Part shown: positions 43,563-52,012 of the stretch, in pieces
Layout: each line of letters opens with the position of its first letter
How positions within the stretch are numbered: position 1 is the first letter of the stretch
Assembly (NCBI RefSeq): GCF_026013415.1
Contig: NZ_JAPDOK010000002.1
Span: 186,001 to 250,000, forward strand
Direction: 5' to 3'
Origin: Sphingomonas caeni
GTDB taxonomy: Bacteria > Pseudomonadota > Alphaproteobacteria > Sphingomonadales > Sphingomonadaceae
Length of the DNA: 64,000 nt
Translations under genes and position numbers: made by a program
Notes under the pieces: model-generated
The model's database searches: none
What the model saw: only the letters and a program-made list of their open reading frames with translations
What the model was told of the DNA's origin: nothing

Positions 43563-44996
43563 TCAGTAGTTGTAGGCGCGCTCGCCGTGCGCGTTGATGT
43601 CGAGACCTTCCATCTCGACTTCGACGCTCGGGCGGATGCCCACGGTGAAGCGAAGCAGCAGGAACAGGATCAGCGAGACGCCGCCCGACCAGGCCAGCGT
43701 GATGCCGACCGCCTGGGCCTGGACCCAGAGCTGGCTGGTGATGCTGTACGCCTCGGGCGTGATCGCGACCGCAGGGAACTTGGTGTAGTCGAAATAGCCC
43801 TGCCCATCGAGCTTCGGATCGGCGACGATCGCCGTCGCCATCGCACCGACGATGCCGCCGATGCAGTGCACGCCGAACACGTCGAGCGAGTCGTCATATT
43901 TGAGCAGGTTCTTCACGGTGGTGCAGAAGAAGAAGCAGACCGGCGAGACCGCGAGGCCGAGCAGGATCGAGGTCCACGGCGCCGCGAAGCCCGAGGCCGG
44001 GGTGATCGCGACAAGGCCCGCGACCGCGCCGGTCACCGCGCCGAGCAGCGAGGGCTTGCGGTGCACGATCTGCTCGATCAGCGCCCAGCTGACCGCCGCC
44101 GCCGCGGTGGCGACGAAGGTGTTGATGAAGGCCACCGCCGTCACGCCGTTCGATTCGAGGTTCGAACCGGCATTGAAGCCGAACCAGCCCACCCACAGCA
44201 AGGAGGCGCCGATCATCGTCATGGTCAGCGAGTGCGGCGGCATCGGCTCCGTCTTGTAGCCGGTGCGCTTGCCGATCACGATGCAGCCCACCAACCCGGC
44301 GATGCCGGCGTTGATGTGGACCACCGTGCCGCCCGCGAAATCGAGCGCGCCCTTGCCCCACAGATAGCCGTAATCGGTCGGCGTATCCGGCAGGAAGTCC
44401 GGACCCGCCCAGTACCAGACCATGTGCGCGACCGGGAAATAGACGATCGTCATCCAGGCGACCATGAAGATCATCAGCGGGATGAACTTCACCCGCTCCG
44501 CGAACGCACCGACGATCAGCGCCGGCGTGATGCAGGCGAAGGTCATCTGGAAGACGACGAAGGCGAATTCGGGGATATAGACATTGTTCGAAAAGGTGGC
44601 GGCGTAGGTGGCGCCGGATACGCCGTGGAGGCCTGCCTTGCCGAGCCCGCCGAAAAATTGCGGGAACGGGCTGCCCCCCGAAGTGAAGGCCATGGTATAG
44701 CCCCAGCCCACCCAGACCAGCGAGGCGATGCAGACGATCATGAAGACCTGCATCAGCACCGAGAGCATGTTCTTGGTGCGGACCAGGCCGCCATAGAAGA
44801 GCGCGAGCGCGGGGACCGACATCATCAGCACCAGCGCCGACGAGGTCAGCATCCAGGCGGTGTCGCCCTTGTTGACCATGCCGGCCTGCGCCACGACATC
44901 GGGCGCCTTGACCAGATCCGCCGCCCAGGCGGGCATCGCCGCGAAGACCGCGGCAGCGCCGAGCGCGAGCCCGGCGGTTTTCAATCCTTGCTTCAT
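43563..44996 (-). CDS. amt: ammonium transporter
   Basis: 477 residues from ATG 44996, where a cleavable signal peptide starts (MKQGLKTAGLALGAAAVFAA, cleaved after AWA). Eleven spans and the conserved channel residues: the phenylalanine gate and twin histidines (VHINAG, VFGVHCIGG). Conducts ammonium; inhibited by GlnK when nitrogen is sufficient. Second gene of the glnK-amt operon, 14 bases after glnK. Confidence 0.95.
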   Translation of the reverse strand: MKQGLKTAGLALGAAAVFAAMPAWAADLVKAPDVVAQAGMVNKGDTAWMLTSSALVLMMSVPALALFYGGLVRTKNMLSVLMQVFMIVCIASLVWVGWGYTMAFTSGGSPFPQFFGGLGKAGLHGVSGATYAATFSNNVYIPEFAFVVFQMTFACITPALIVGAFAERVKFIPLMIFMVAWMTIVYFPVAHMVWYWAGPDFLPDTPTDYGYLWGKGALDFAGGTVVHINAGIAGLVGCIVIGKRTGYKTEPMPPHSLTMTMIGASLLWVGWFGFNAGSNLESNGVTAVAFINTFVATAAAAVSWALIEQIVHRKPSLLGAVTGAVAGLVAITPASGFAAPWTSILLGLAVSPVCFFFCTTVKNLLKYDDSLDVFGVHCIGGIVGAMATAIVADPKLDGQGYFDYTKFPAVAITPEAYSITSQLWVQAQAVGITLAWSGGVSLILFLLLRFTVGIRPSVEVEMEGLDINAHGERAYNY

Positions 44997-45010
44997 GATA
45001 CTCCCCCTGC

Positions 45011-45349
45011 TCACAGCGCGGTTTCGTTGGTCTCGCCGGTGCGGATGCGCACGGCTTGCCCCACATCGAGAACGAAGATCTTGCCATCGCCGATCGCGCC
45101 GGTGCTGGCGGCGGCCTGGATCGCCTCGACCGCGGGATCGACCAGATCGGCCCCGCAAGCGATCTCCAGCTTGATCTTGGGCACCATGTTGGTGCTGTAT
45201 TCGGCGCCGCGATAGATTTCGGTCTGGCCCTTTTGGCGGCCAAACCCCTTCACCTCGGTCACGGTCATGCCGGTGATCCCGACCCCCGTCAGCGCTTCCC
45301 GGACATCGTCGAGCTTGAATGGCTTGATGATGGCGATGATCAGTTTCAT
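45011..45349 (-). CDS. glnK: nitrogen regulatory PII protein
   Basis: 112 residues, usual length, starting MKLIIAIIKPFKLDDVREAL. The T-loop carries the uridylylatable Tyr51 (YRGAEY), and the nucleotide motif TGAIGDGKIFV is present. It senses 2-oxoglutarate/ATP and plugs the adjacent ammonium channel. Named glnK rather than glnB because of its place before amt. GAGGGGG precedes the ATG. A sigma-54 promoter lies 40 bases upstream. Confidence 0.95.
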   Translation of the reverse strand: MKLIIAIIKPFKLDDVREALTGVGITGMTVTEVKGFGRQKGQTEIYRGAEYSTNMVPKIKLEIACGADLVDPAVEAIQAAASTGAIGDGKIFVLDVGQAVRIRTGETNETAL

Positions 45350-45388
45350 GTCGCCCCCTCGTTGCGAGTTAACCCGCAGGGCACAGCA

Positions 45389-45403
45389 GCAAAGGCCGTG
45401 CCA
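45389..45403 (-). promoter_or_regulatory. sigma-54 promoter of glnK-amt
   Basis: Minus strand TGGCAC (45403-45398), GGCCT, TTGC (45392-45389): a perfect RpoN -24/-12 match. Position just upstream of glnK fits NtrC-dependent activation in nitrogen limitation. An inverted repeat CCCACG/CGTGGG (45415-45430) lies directly upstream. Confidence 0.88.
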
Positions 45404-45430
45404 GAGGCAAGAATCCCACGATTCCGTGGG

Positions 45431-45744
45431 GTTGGGGCGCAATCAAATGTTACGCAAAGGTAAAATTTTGTGCAGTTGCGAAAGATTGCTCAAAAAATGG
45501 GCAGCGCCCGTGGATCACGCCTTGCCCTGGAACCTCGAGCCCACACGCTCGTTTCAATGCCACGGGCGGGGGCTATCCCATCGCATTCGCTCGGCATTTA
45601 CCCGTAACAAGACCCTCAGGGGCTTTGGCGGGGTACACATGGCGGCGCGGCTTCTCACCTCCCCCCGGAGAATTTGTCGCGCCGTCGTGTGTCTTGCCCC
45701 GATGCCGGACTTCATCTCATGCCGCGCCTGAAGCGCCCCCCATG
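45431..45744 (-). other. gene-free stretch with nested inverted repeats, possible structured RNA
   Basis: No convincing gene. Three stems are visible: 45505-45513 with 45560-45568 (9 pairs), enclosing 45536-45540 with 45547-45551 (5 pairs); and 45641-45649 with 45678-45686 (9 pairs, one G-U) enclosing 45652-45656 with 45668-45672. Read on the minus strand the first stem is followed by TTTTTT (plus 45492-45497), like a terminated RNA. It could be a small RNA or the 3' UTR of the 56-residue gene upstream. It does not match any RNA family I recognise. Confidence 0.4.
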
Positions 45745-45915
45745 CTAGATGCGCTGTCGCGTCTCGATCGCGACAAAGGGACGCAATGTGATGATATCGA
45801 TTTCGGCCGGACTCATCACCGCGTGGCCGAAGGTGAGCGCCTCACACAATGCTTCACGCTTAGTATCGCACCACGTGCCGACCAGAACTTTGGTGAACCA
45901 TCTGAATTGTGACAT
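45745..45915 (-). CDS. small hypothetical protein (56 aa)
   Basis: 56 residues starting MSQFRWFTKVLVGTWC and ending in a strand-rich tail (IDIITLRPFVAIETRQRI). CGGGAG lies about nine bases before the ATG. The region is clearly less GC-rich than its surroundings. No family recognised, so it may be a chance frame; the basic N-terminal and regular pattern favour a real gene. Confidence 0.4.
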   Translation of the reverse strand: MSQFRWFTKVLVGTWCDTKREALCEALTFGHAVMSPAEIDIITLRPFVAIETRQRI

Positions 45916-46045
45916 GGCAGCTATCTCCCGAGTTTCTTTCAGGCGGGAGCGCAAGCATTTGTCTCTCAGGCACCAGATACCAGGAATAGGCTGGCGATAC
46001 TTGTCTCTACGGCCAGTTGCGATGAAGGTTGCATGAACGGGCAGG

Positions 46046-46252
46046 TTATTGCTGCCGCGCGTCCCGGATTTCGCCAGCCGCGGCAAGGTCCGCATCATCG
46101 ACCATCACGCGGACCGGGATGATGCTAAAGGCGCCTTCGGCGAGGTTCATGCCGGTGTCGAAGGCGAAGGCCATGATGCCTTCGGCCTCGAGCGCGCCGA
46201 TGAGGAAATGGGCCTCGGGCGCGGGGAAGCGGCCGAGCTCGACGAGTGCCAT
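46046..46252 (-). CDS. DUF2007 family protein
   Basis: 68 residues starting MALVELGRFPAPEAHFLIGA, matching the small putative signal-transducing DUF2007 fold (a ferredoxin-like domain). Function unknown. It starts 13 bases after the PNPOx-like gene and is probably co-transcribed with it. Confidence 0.72.
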   Translation of the reverse strand: MALVELGRFPAPEAHFLIGALEAEGIMAFAFDTGMNLAEGAFSIIPVRVMVDDADLAAAGEIRDARQQ

Positions 46253-46265
46253 TACAGGGGGGCCA

Positions 46266-46817
46266 TCAGGCGGGGACCACGGTAGGGTTGCGCACCGGCA
46301 GGCCGTCGATGCTCGTCGTCCGCACCGCATATTTGCCGAAGCGGACCTCGTCGCCGTGCTTCAGGTGATATTTGCTGAGCGTCTCGCGCTCGCGTTCGAA
46401 GCTCATGTGCGGGACGCCCCAGCCGCACGAGGTCTGCACCTGATCGATCGCGACGACGAAGATCTGGCGGGTGCCGGGGAGCAGGGTGAAGTGCGGCGCG
46501 AGTTCGGCCCAGCGTTCGTCCTGCGGGAGCAAGGGAACGCCGCGGCCATAGATGCGGAAGATCAGCGCCGGGCTTTCGAACGCGCAGAACATCAAGGTGA
46601 TGCGCCCGTCGGCGAGCAGATGCGCGTTGGTCTCGTTGCCCGAGCCCGCGACGTCGAGATAGGCGACCGTCCTGTCGTCGAGCACGCGGAAGCAATCCAT
46701 CCCCTTGGGGCTGAGATTGATCCGCGCGCCCGCCGCGGCGGTGGCGACGAAGAAGACCGGCTGGCGCGCGACAAAGGCGCGGTGGTCTTCGGTGAGCGAT
46801 TCGAAGAATTCGGCCAT
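46266..46817 (-). CDS. pyridoxamine 5'-phosphate oxidase family protein
   Basis: 183 residues from ATG 46817. Split-barrel flavin-binding fold: RINLSPKGMDCFRVLDDRTV near the N-terminus and SCGWGVPHM in the C-terminal half. Proteins of this group bind FMN or F420 and act on diverse substrates; true vitamin-B6 synthesis is unlikely because the C-terminal PNPOx dimerisation region is missing. Divergent from ccdA. Confidence 0.82.
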   Translation of the reverse strand: MAEFFESLTEDHRAFVARQPVFFVATAAAGARINLSPKGMDCFRVLDDRTVAYLDVAGSGNETNAHLLADGRITLMFCAFESPALIFRIYGRGVPLLPQDERWAELAPHFTLLPGTRQIFVVAIDQVQTSCGWGVPHMSFERERETLSKYHLKHGDEVRFGKYAVRTTSIDGLPVRNPTVVPA

Positions 46818-46847
46818 GCTGTCTCCGCACGATTGACGCGCATTTTC

Positions 46848-46870
46848 CATGCGCATAACCTCTGCGCATG
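46848..46870. promoter_or_regulatory. candidate ccdAB operator
   Basis: CATGCGCA, seven bases, TGCGCATG: eight perfect pairs overlapping the ccdA start codon, with a further GCGCAT copy at 46838-46843. It fits autorepression by a CcdA-CcdB complex. Confidence 0.55.
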
Positions 46871-47113
46871 AAGCATGACTCTATCGGCTCCGGCAAGCGC
46901 AAGCCAGTCAATCTCTCGCTCGATACCGGGGTGGTCGAGGCGGCGCGGGCGCTGGGCATCAACCTTTCCCAGACCTGCGAGAGCGCATTGCGCGCCGCAA
47001 CCGCGGCGGAGCGCAGCCGGAAGTGGCAGGAGGAGCATCGCGAGGCGATCGAGGCGAACAATGCCTGGGTAGAGAAGCACGGCCTGCCGCTCGCCAAATA
47101 CCGCATGTTCTGA
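46868..47113 (+). CDS. ccdA: CcdA-type antitoxin
   Basis: 81 residues. N-terminal ribbon-helix-helix (KPVNLSLDTGVVEAARALG) for operator binding and a C-terminal toxin-binding tail (NNAWVEKHGLPLAKYRMF), as in F-plasmid CcdA. Overlaps the toxin gene (TGATG), the standard coupled order. No clear Shine-Dalgarno because the operator palindrome occupies that place. Confidence 0.88.
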   Translation: MKHDSIGSGKRKPVNLSLDTGVVEAARALGINLSQTCESALRAATAAERSRKWQEEHREAIEANNAWVEKHGLPLAKYRMF

Positions 47114-47409
47114 TGGCGAAGTTCGACGTCTACCGGACGAGCGACGGGACGATGCTGCTCGATTGCCAGAGCGACGTGCTGACACACCTCAATACGCGCT
47201 TCGTCGTCCCGCTGGCCTCTCCCGACGATGCTGTGCAGATCGACCGGCGACTGAACCCCCTGCTCGATGTCGCGGGACGGGAAATGCTGATGCTCACCCA
47301 TTTCGCGGCCGCCGTTCCGGTGAGCGGGCTGGGCCGGCAGGCGGGATCAGCGGCCGATCAGATGTTCGTCATTTCGAACGCGCTCGACATGCTGATCAGC
47401 GGCTACTGA
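47113..47409 (+). CDS. ccdB: CcdB-type toxin
   Basis: 98 residues, starting MAKFDVYRTSDGTMLLDCQS, with the SH3-like beta-sheet pattern (TRFVVPLA..., PLLDVAGREMLM) of gyrase-poisoning CcdB. The F-plasmid toxin needs its final Trp-Gly-Ile; here the end is ISGY, so potency against gyrase is uncertain. Stop overlaps the convergent DUF5996 gene by seven bases. Confidence 0.85.
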   Translation: MAKFDVYRTSDGTMLLDCQSDVLTHLNTRFVVPLASPDDAVQIDRRLNPLLDVAGREMLMLTHFAAAVPVSGLGRQAGSAADQMFVISNALDMLISGY

Positions 47410-48338
47410 ACCACGCGCGGCCTGCGCGGAACACCGGGCGCGCATTCGAGCGCGGCGCGGTCCCATTTGCCCAGATCGGCGGCGGCTTCGTAGGTCGATT
47501 GGAGGAAGCCGGTCAGCATCGCCTCGGGGTCGGGCGCGGTGCGGACCTCGTCATAATCGAGCAGCCATTCACCGAGATCGGGGGAAAAATAGGCCGGCGC
47601 CGGGATCGCCGCCTCGGCATAGCCCGGCGGGGCCGGATAGCCATAGGCGTAGAAGACGGGCTTCGGGAAGGCGTCGCTGCCCGGCCAGAAGCCGGCGCTC
47701 GCTTCCTCATGGCTATAGGCCTCGCAGGTGACATCGTCGGGCAGCCCGGGCACGCCGCCGGGATGGCGCGGCGCGGCGCGGCCCGAGAAGCGCGTGACGG
47801 CGAGATCGAAGCTGCCCCAAAAGAAATGCACCGGGCTCGCCTTGCCGAGGAAACCGGTGCGGAATTGCTGGAGCATTCGGTCAGCAGAGAGCAACGCGCG
47901 GTGGAAGCGGCGGACGGCGTCGGCATCCCAGGGGCGTTCGCGTGTGTCCCCGGGGAAGGGCACCGGATCGGGGAGTTCGCTCGGCAGCTCGGTGATGTGG
48001 ATCGGGGTGCCGAGCGTCGCCAGCGCCGCGGTGAGCTGGGCGCGGAAGCCGGCGATGCTCCCCGGCCCCAGCGTGATTGTGGCTTCGCGGCCGGTGTCGC
48101 TGGTAAGCAGCAACCGGCCGTCCAGCAGATCGAGATCGAGCTGGATCGTCGCGCCCCCGGCTGGGATCGGGCCGGTGGTGAGCCCCCAGGCGGTGGGATA
48201 GAGGGCGATATGCCAGCTATGGTTGAGCCACGGCGTGCACGCGAGCCGCGCCTTGCCCATCATCTGCGTGATCAGATGAAGGTGCTGCGCGGTCTCGCGC
48301 CATTGCATCCAGTCGAGCTCGGGCCAGGCCTGTCGCAT
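47403..48338 (-). CDS. DUF5996 family protein
   Basis: 311 residues, soluble, starting MRQAWPELDWMQWRETAQHL, with the family's conserved HLITQMMGKARLACTPWLNH and HFFWGSFDLAVTRFSGR. Function unknown. It precedes nothing co-directional nearby except the CPBP gene upstream, nine bases before its start. Confidence 0.8.
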   Translation of the reverse strand: MRQAWPELDWMQWRETAQHLHLITQMMGKARLACTPWLNHSWHIALYPTAWGLTTGPIPAGGATIQLDLDLLDGRLLLTSDTGREATITLGPGSIAGFRAQLTAALATLGTPIHITELPSELPDPVPFPGDTRERPWDADAVRRFHRALLSADRMLQQFRTGFLGKASPVHFFWGSFDLAVTRFSGRAAPRHPGGVPGLPDDVTCEAYSHEEASAGFWPGSDAFPKPVFYAYGYPAPPGYAEAAIPAPAYFSPDLGEWLLDYDEVRTAPDPEAMLTGFLQSTYEAAADLGKWDRAALECAPGVPRRPRVVQ

Positions 48339-48347
48339 CGCCGGACT

Positions 48348-48851
48348 TTAGCCGAACGGGCCGCCGAACAACAGCTTCCACCCCGCGACCACCAGCCAGT
48401 GGACCGCGACGCCCGGCCAGATGCTGCCGGTGACACGATAGAGACGCACCAGCGCCGCGCCGAGCAGCGCGGTTGCGGCGACAAACCAGGGATCGAGGAA
48501 CAGCGCCGACCAGGGCGGGCCGAAGGTATAGGCCTGAAACGGGTGCCAGACGACGAAGGCAGTGACGGTCAGCACCGCCTGCCATACTGGAAAGGGCTTG
48601 TCCGGCCGCGGCACCAGCAACGCGCGGAAGAGCAGCTCCTCGGCGAGCGCGGGCACCAGCATCACGAGGAAGAAAATGCGCACCCATTTCACGCCGAACG
48701 GCAGCGGATCGAGATGCGCGAACCCGCCGAGCCCGCCTATCAGGCCGAGCAAGGGCAGGCACCAGAGCAGCGTGACGCCCGTGGCGATCCAGCCGCGCCG
48801 ATCGGGCCAGCTGCGCAGCGCCGCTTCGATGCGACGCCACGCCAGCGTCAT
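48348..48851 (-). CDS. CPBP family intramembrane metalloprotease
   Basis: 167 residues with several membrane spans and the Rce1/Abi motifs: EELLFR (EExxxR), WHPFQAY and a final His in VAVHW. Such proteases cleave prenylated or bacteriocin-related peptides. ATG 48851 overlaps the tldD stop by ATGA, implying coupled translation with another protease. Confidence 0.8.
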   Translation of the reverse strand: MTLAWRRIEAALRSWPDRRGWIATGVTLLWCLPLLGLIGGLGGFAHLDPLPFGVKWVRIFFLVMLVPALAEELLFRALLVPRPDKPFPVWQAVLTVTAFVVWHPFQAYTFGPPWSALFLDPWFVAATALLGAALVRLYRVTGSIWPGVAVHWLVVAGWKLLFGGPFG

Positions 48852-50275
48852 GCGGCGGTTCCGCCGACGGTCAGGCCCTCGATCAGCAGCGTCGGCTGGC
48901 CGACGCCCGCGGGGACGCTCTGGCCACCCTTGCCGCACATGCCGATGCCTTCGTCGAGCGCGAAGTCGTTGCCGATGCCGGCGACCTTGGTCAGCACGGT
49001 CGGGCCGTCGCCGATCAATGTCGCGCCCTTGATCGGGTGGCCGAGCTTGCCATTCTCGATCGTGTACGCCTCGGTGCACGAGAAGACGAACTTGCCCGAG
49101 ACGATATCGACCTGGCCGCCGCCGAACGACTTGGCGAAGACGCCTTTCTTCACCCGCGACAGCAGCTCGGCGGGGTCGTCCTTCCCGCCCTTCATGAAGG
49201 TGTTGGTCATGCGCGGCATCGGCGCGTGCTGGAAGGATTCGCGGCGGCCATTGCCGGTGGGGGCGACCCCCATCAGCCGGGCGTTCAAGCGGTCCTGGAT
49301 ATAGCCTTTGAGGATGCCGTCCTCGATCAGGATCGTCTCCTGGGTCGGCGTGCCCTCATCGTCGATCGACAGCGAACCGCGGCGCTCGCCCAGGGACCCG
49401 TCGTCGACCACCGTCACGCCGGGCGCCGCGACGCGCTCGCCGACGCGGCCCGAAAAGGCGCTGGTGCCCTTGCGGTTGAAATCGCCCTCGAGCCCGTGGC
49501 CGACCGCCTCGTGGAGCAGCACCCCGGGCCAGCCAGGGCCGCACAGCACGGTCATCTCGCCGGCCGGCGCATCCTCGGCGTCGAGATTGACCAGGGCCTG
49601 GGCCAGCGCCTCGTCGATCGCGCGGTTCCAGGTGGCGGGTTCGAACAGCCGATCGTAGAGCGCGCGGCCGCCGGTGCCGAACGTGCCGGTCTCGCGGCGG
49701 CCCGCCTGCTCCACCACGATCGAGACGTTGAGGCGCACGAGCGGGCGGACATCGGTGGCAATGAAGCCGTCGGGGCGGACGATCTCGACCACGCTCCACT
49801 GGCCGGTGAGGCTGACGCTCACCTGCACCACGCGCGGATCGCGGGCACGCGCGGCGGCGTCGATCGTCTGGCAGAGATTCACCTTGTCGGCGAAGGGGAC
49901 CAGATCGAGCGGATCGGCGTCGGTGTAGAGATGTCGGTTGTTCTTGCGCGGGGGCGCGGGGCGAGTGCCGGCATAGGGGTCGATCAGCGCCATCGTCTCG
50001 GCGGCGCGGCGGATCGCCTCAGGGCTGATCTCATTGGCGTGCGCGAAGGCGGTGGTCTCGCCCGAGACCGCGCGCAGGCCGAAGCCGGACTGGGTGTCGT
50101 AGCTCGCGGTCTTCAAGCGCCCGTCGTCGAAGCCGAACGCCTCGGTCTTGCGGTATTGGAGATAGAGTTCGCCATCCTCGGCACGGCCGAGCGCTTCCGC
50201 GGTGAGTTTCTGCGCGGTGTCGGGGTCGAGGCTGTCGCGGTAGATGAAACCGCGCGGATCGGTGAACTGGCTCAT
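48848..50275 (-). CDS. tldD: metalloprotease TldD
   Basis: 475 residues, usual length. Zinc motif HEAVGH followed by GLEGD, and the TldD/PmbA domain signature. With TldE/PmbA it degrades unfolded peptides and processes antibiotic peptides such as microcin B17; the pmbA partner is not in the window. ATG 50275 sits after an AGGT-like region; the upstream frame is antisense to the next gene's leader. Confidence 0.93.
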   Translation of the reverse strand: MSQFTDPRGFIYRDSLDPDTAQKLTAEALGRAEDGELYLQYRKTEAFGFDDGRLKTASYDTQSGFGLRAVSGETTAFAHANEISPEAIRRAAETMALIDPYAGTRPAPPRKNNRHLYTDADPLDLVPFADKVNLCQTIDAAARARDPRVVQVSVSLTGQWSVVEIVRPDGFIATDVRPLVRLNVSIVVEQAGRRETGTFGTGGRALYDRLFEPATWNRAIDEALAQALVNLDAEDAPAGEMTVLCGPGWPGVLLHEAVGHGLEGDFNRKGTSAFSGRVGERVAAPGVTVVDDGSLGERRGSLSIDDEGTPTQETILIEDGILKGYIQDRLNARLMGVAPTGNGRRESFQHAPMPRMTNTFMKGGKDDPAELLSRVKKGVFAKSFGGGQVDIVSGKFVFSCTEAYTIENGKLGHPIKGATLIGDGPTVLTKVAGIGNDFALDEGIGMCGKGGQSVPAGVGQPTLLIEGLTVGGTAA

Positions 50276-50345
50276 GACTCCGATATAGGTTCTGTACAGC
50301 CATCGTCGAGTGGGGCAGCGTCGTGGGAACCGAAGGGAGAATGCC

Positions 50346-51293
50346 ATGCTCCGGCTTCTGTTCGCCTTGCTGCTCGTCGCCGCGCCCGCCCATGCCCAGA
50401 TCCGCACGCTCGATTCGGTCCCCGAAGCGCAGCTGATTCGCGTCGAGCTGAGTCCCGCCGGCGGACTGGTCGGAGCGATCTTCCACCCGCCCGGCGGCGC
50501 GTTGCGGCCCGGGCTACTGGTGCTCGGCGGATCGGAGGGCGGGCTCGACGGCGCGGCGGGGCTCGCCAGGCCGCTCGCGGCGCAGGGCTATGTCACGCTG
50601 GCGCTTGCCTATTTCGGCACCGCGGGGGTGCCCGCGACGCTCGAGGAAATCCCGCTCGAATATTTCGACCGCGCGATCGAGCGGCTGCGGCACGAGCCGG
50701 GGGTCGATCCGGACCGTATCGCCGTGATCGGCGGATCGAAGGGCGCCGAGGCGGCCCTGCTGATCGCCACGCGGCGGCACGACCTGGCCGCGGTGGTCGC
50801 GGTCGCGCCGAGCGACTCGGTATGGCAGGGGATCAACCGCAAGGCCCCGGTGCCGCGCTCGTCCTGGACCAGCGAGGGCCGGCCGCTGCCGTTCCTCGCA
50901 TTCGACCGGTCGCGCCCCTTCGTCAGCCTGCTCGATCTCTATGCGCGCAGCCGGCCCGAAGCCGGGCCCGGCGCGGCGGCGATCCCGGTCGAGCGGATCA
51001 GCGCGCCGCTGCTGCTGCTGGCGGGCGAGCAGGATGCGTTGTGGCCCTCGGCAATGATGGTGCGCGCGATGGGCGGCAGGCTGGGCGAGGCACATTTCGC
51101 CCTCGAATTCCGCCACGCCGAGTTCGCCGATGCGGGACATGCGATCCTCGGGGCGCCGGTGACCGCCGACCGCGCGGCGATGCTCGTCGAGGATGGCGGC
51201 ACCGCGGAGGGCAATCTGCGCGCGCGGCAGGTGAGCTGGTGGATCATCCAGCGCTTCCTCTACCGCAACCTTGCCGAGAAGGCGGCGCGCTGA
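50346..51293 (+). CDS. secreted dienelactone hydrolase/BAAT-like hydrolase
   Basis: 315 residues with a signal peptide (MLRLLFALLLVAAPAHAQ). Alpha/beta-hydrolase fold with Ser131 in GGSKGAEAA, an Asp in GEQDALWP and a His in DAGHAIL, matching the C-terminal domain of bile-acid-CoA:amino-acid N-acyltransferases / acyl-CoA thioesterases. Hydrolase activity is likely, substrate unknown. AGGGAG precedes the ATG. Confidence 0.82.
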   Translation: MLRLLFALLLVAAPAHAQIRTLDSVPEAQLIRVELSPAGGLVGAIFHPPGGALRPGLLVLGGSEGGLDGAAGLARPLAAQGYVTLALAYFGTAGVPATLEEIPLEYFDRAIERLRHEPGVDPDRIAVIGGSKGAEAALLIATRRHDLAAVVAVAPSDSVWQGINRKAPVPRSSWTSEGRPLPFLAFDRSRPFVSLLDLYARSRPEAGPGAAAIPVERISAPLLLLAGEQDALWPSAMMVRAMGGRLGEAHFALEFRHAEFADAGHAILGAPVTADRAAMLVEDGGTAEGNLRARQVSWWIIQRFLYRNLAEKAAR

Positions 51294-51297
51294 GCGG

Positions 51298-51534
51298 CTA
51301 TTGGGGGCTGGCGCCCGACGCGATATCGGGCAGCGTTGCCGGATCCACCCCGTCCGCCGGGCCCCCGATCAGCACGAAGCGGCGGTCGCAATAGCCGCAA
51401 TCGACATAGCCATGCTCGTCGATCTGCAGGAACACGCGCGGATGGCCGAGCGCGGCGCCGCCGGGAATGTCCGACGCGCCGTCACAGGCGACGCGGGGCT
51501 GGGAGACGCGGGTGATTTCGGGCGGCGCGATCAT
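51298..51534 (-). CDS. zf-CHCC zinc-finger protein
   Basis: 78 residues with CDG...GHP....CGYCDRRF, the Cys-His-Cys-Cys zinc motif of the NDUFS6-like family. In mitochondria this domain assists complex I assembly; bacterial members may do the same, which is inference. Its end lies four bases from the convergent hydrolase gene. Confidence 0.87.
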   Translation of the reverse strand: MIAPPEITRVSQPRVACDGASDIPGGAALGHPRVFLQIDEHGYVDCGYCDRRFVLIGGPADGVDPATLPDIASGASPQ

Positions 51535-51573
51535 GGGCGTTTCCGTAGCAATGGCCGATCAGGCGGACAATCT

Positions 51574-51897
51574 CTAGCTTGCGCTCGCGCCCACCGCGCC
51601 ACTGAGCACGCGCATCTGCTCGACGCAATCGAGCCCGACCTCGCGATACTGATCCTTGGGAAGCGCCTCGCCCGCATCGTTGATCGCGCCTTCCATCTGA
51701 TTGGGAGCGAGGCGGGCGGACATGCGGCCGAGGAAGAAGAACATGATGCCGTTGAGTGCGTTCTTCGCCTCGGGGTCGTCGATCTGGTCGCTCATTCCCT
51801 GCATCGCGACGACGCAACGGGCGTCCTTTTCGAGCGCCGGGTCCTGCGCGGCGGGCGCGGAAAGAGTCAGCGCTAGCGCGAGCGTGAAGGCGACCAT
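51574..51897 (-). CDS. secreted hypothetical protein
   Basis: 107 residues from ATG 51897, where a signal peptide starts (MVAFTLALALTLSAPAAQ). The mature part is helical with two cysteines (DARCVVAM, GLDCVEQM). No family recognised. The longer upstream frame runs antisense into the ABC gene and is rejected. Confidence 0.6.
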   Translation of the reverse strand: MVAFTLALALTLSAPAAQDPALEKDARCVVAMQGMSDQIDDPEAKNALNGIMFFFLGRMSARLAPNQMEGAINDAGEALPKDQYREVGLDCVEQMRVLSGAVGASAS

Positions 51898-52012
51898 GAT
51901 CGAATCTCCGAGGGAATTTGCGCCGCGACGATGGCCGCGCGCCCGGGCCAAGGCAAGCCAGTCCGGTGGGGATTCGCTTGCCAATGTGCGCGATCGGCCT
52001 AATTCCCGGCGC

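Noticed and set aside
43419..45215. Plus-strand frame of about 600 codons antisense to amt
   Set aside because: Composition rich in Arg, Asp and His, lies over a certain transporter gene and its terminators.
45431..45744. Idea that the segment upstream of glnK is 6S RNA, SRP RNA or part of tmRNA
   Set aside because: The conserved core sequences of these RNAs are not present; only generic stems and a T-run are seen.
47163..49304. Plus-strand frame covering the DUF5996, CPBP and tldD genes
   Set aside because: Antisense to three genes with clear motifs and without any domain similarity.
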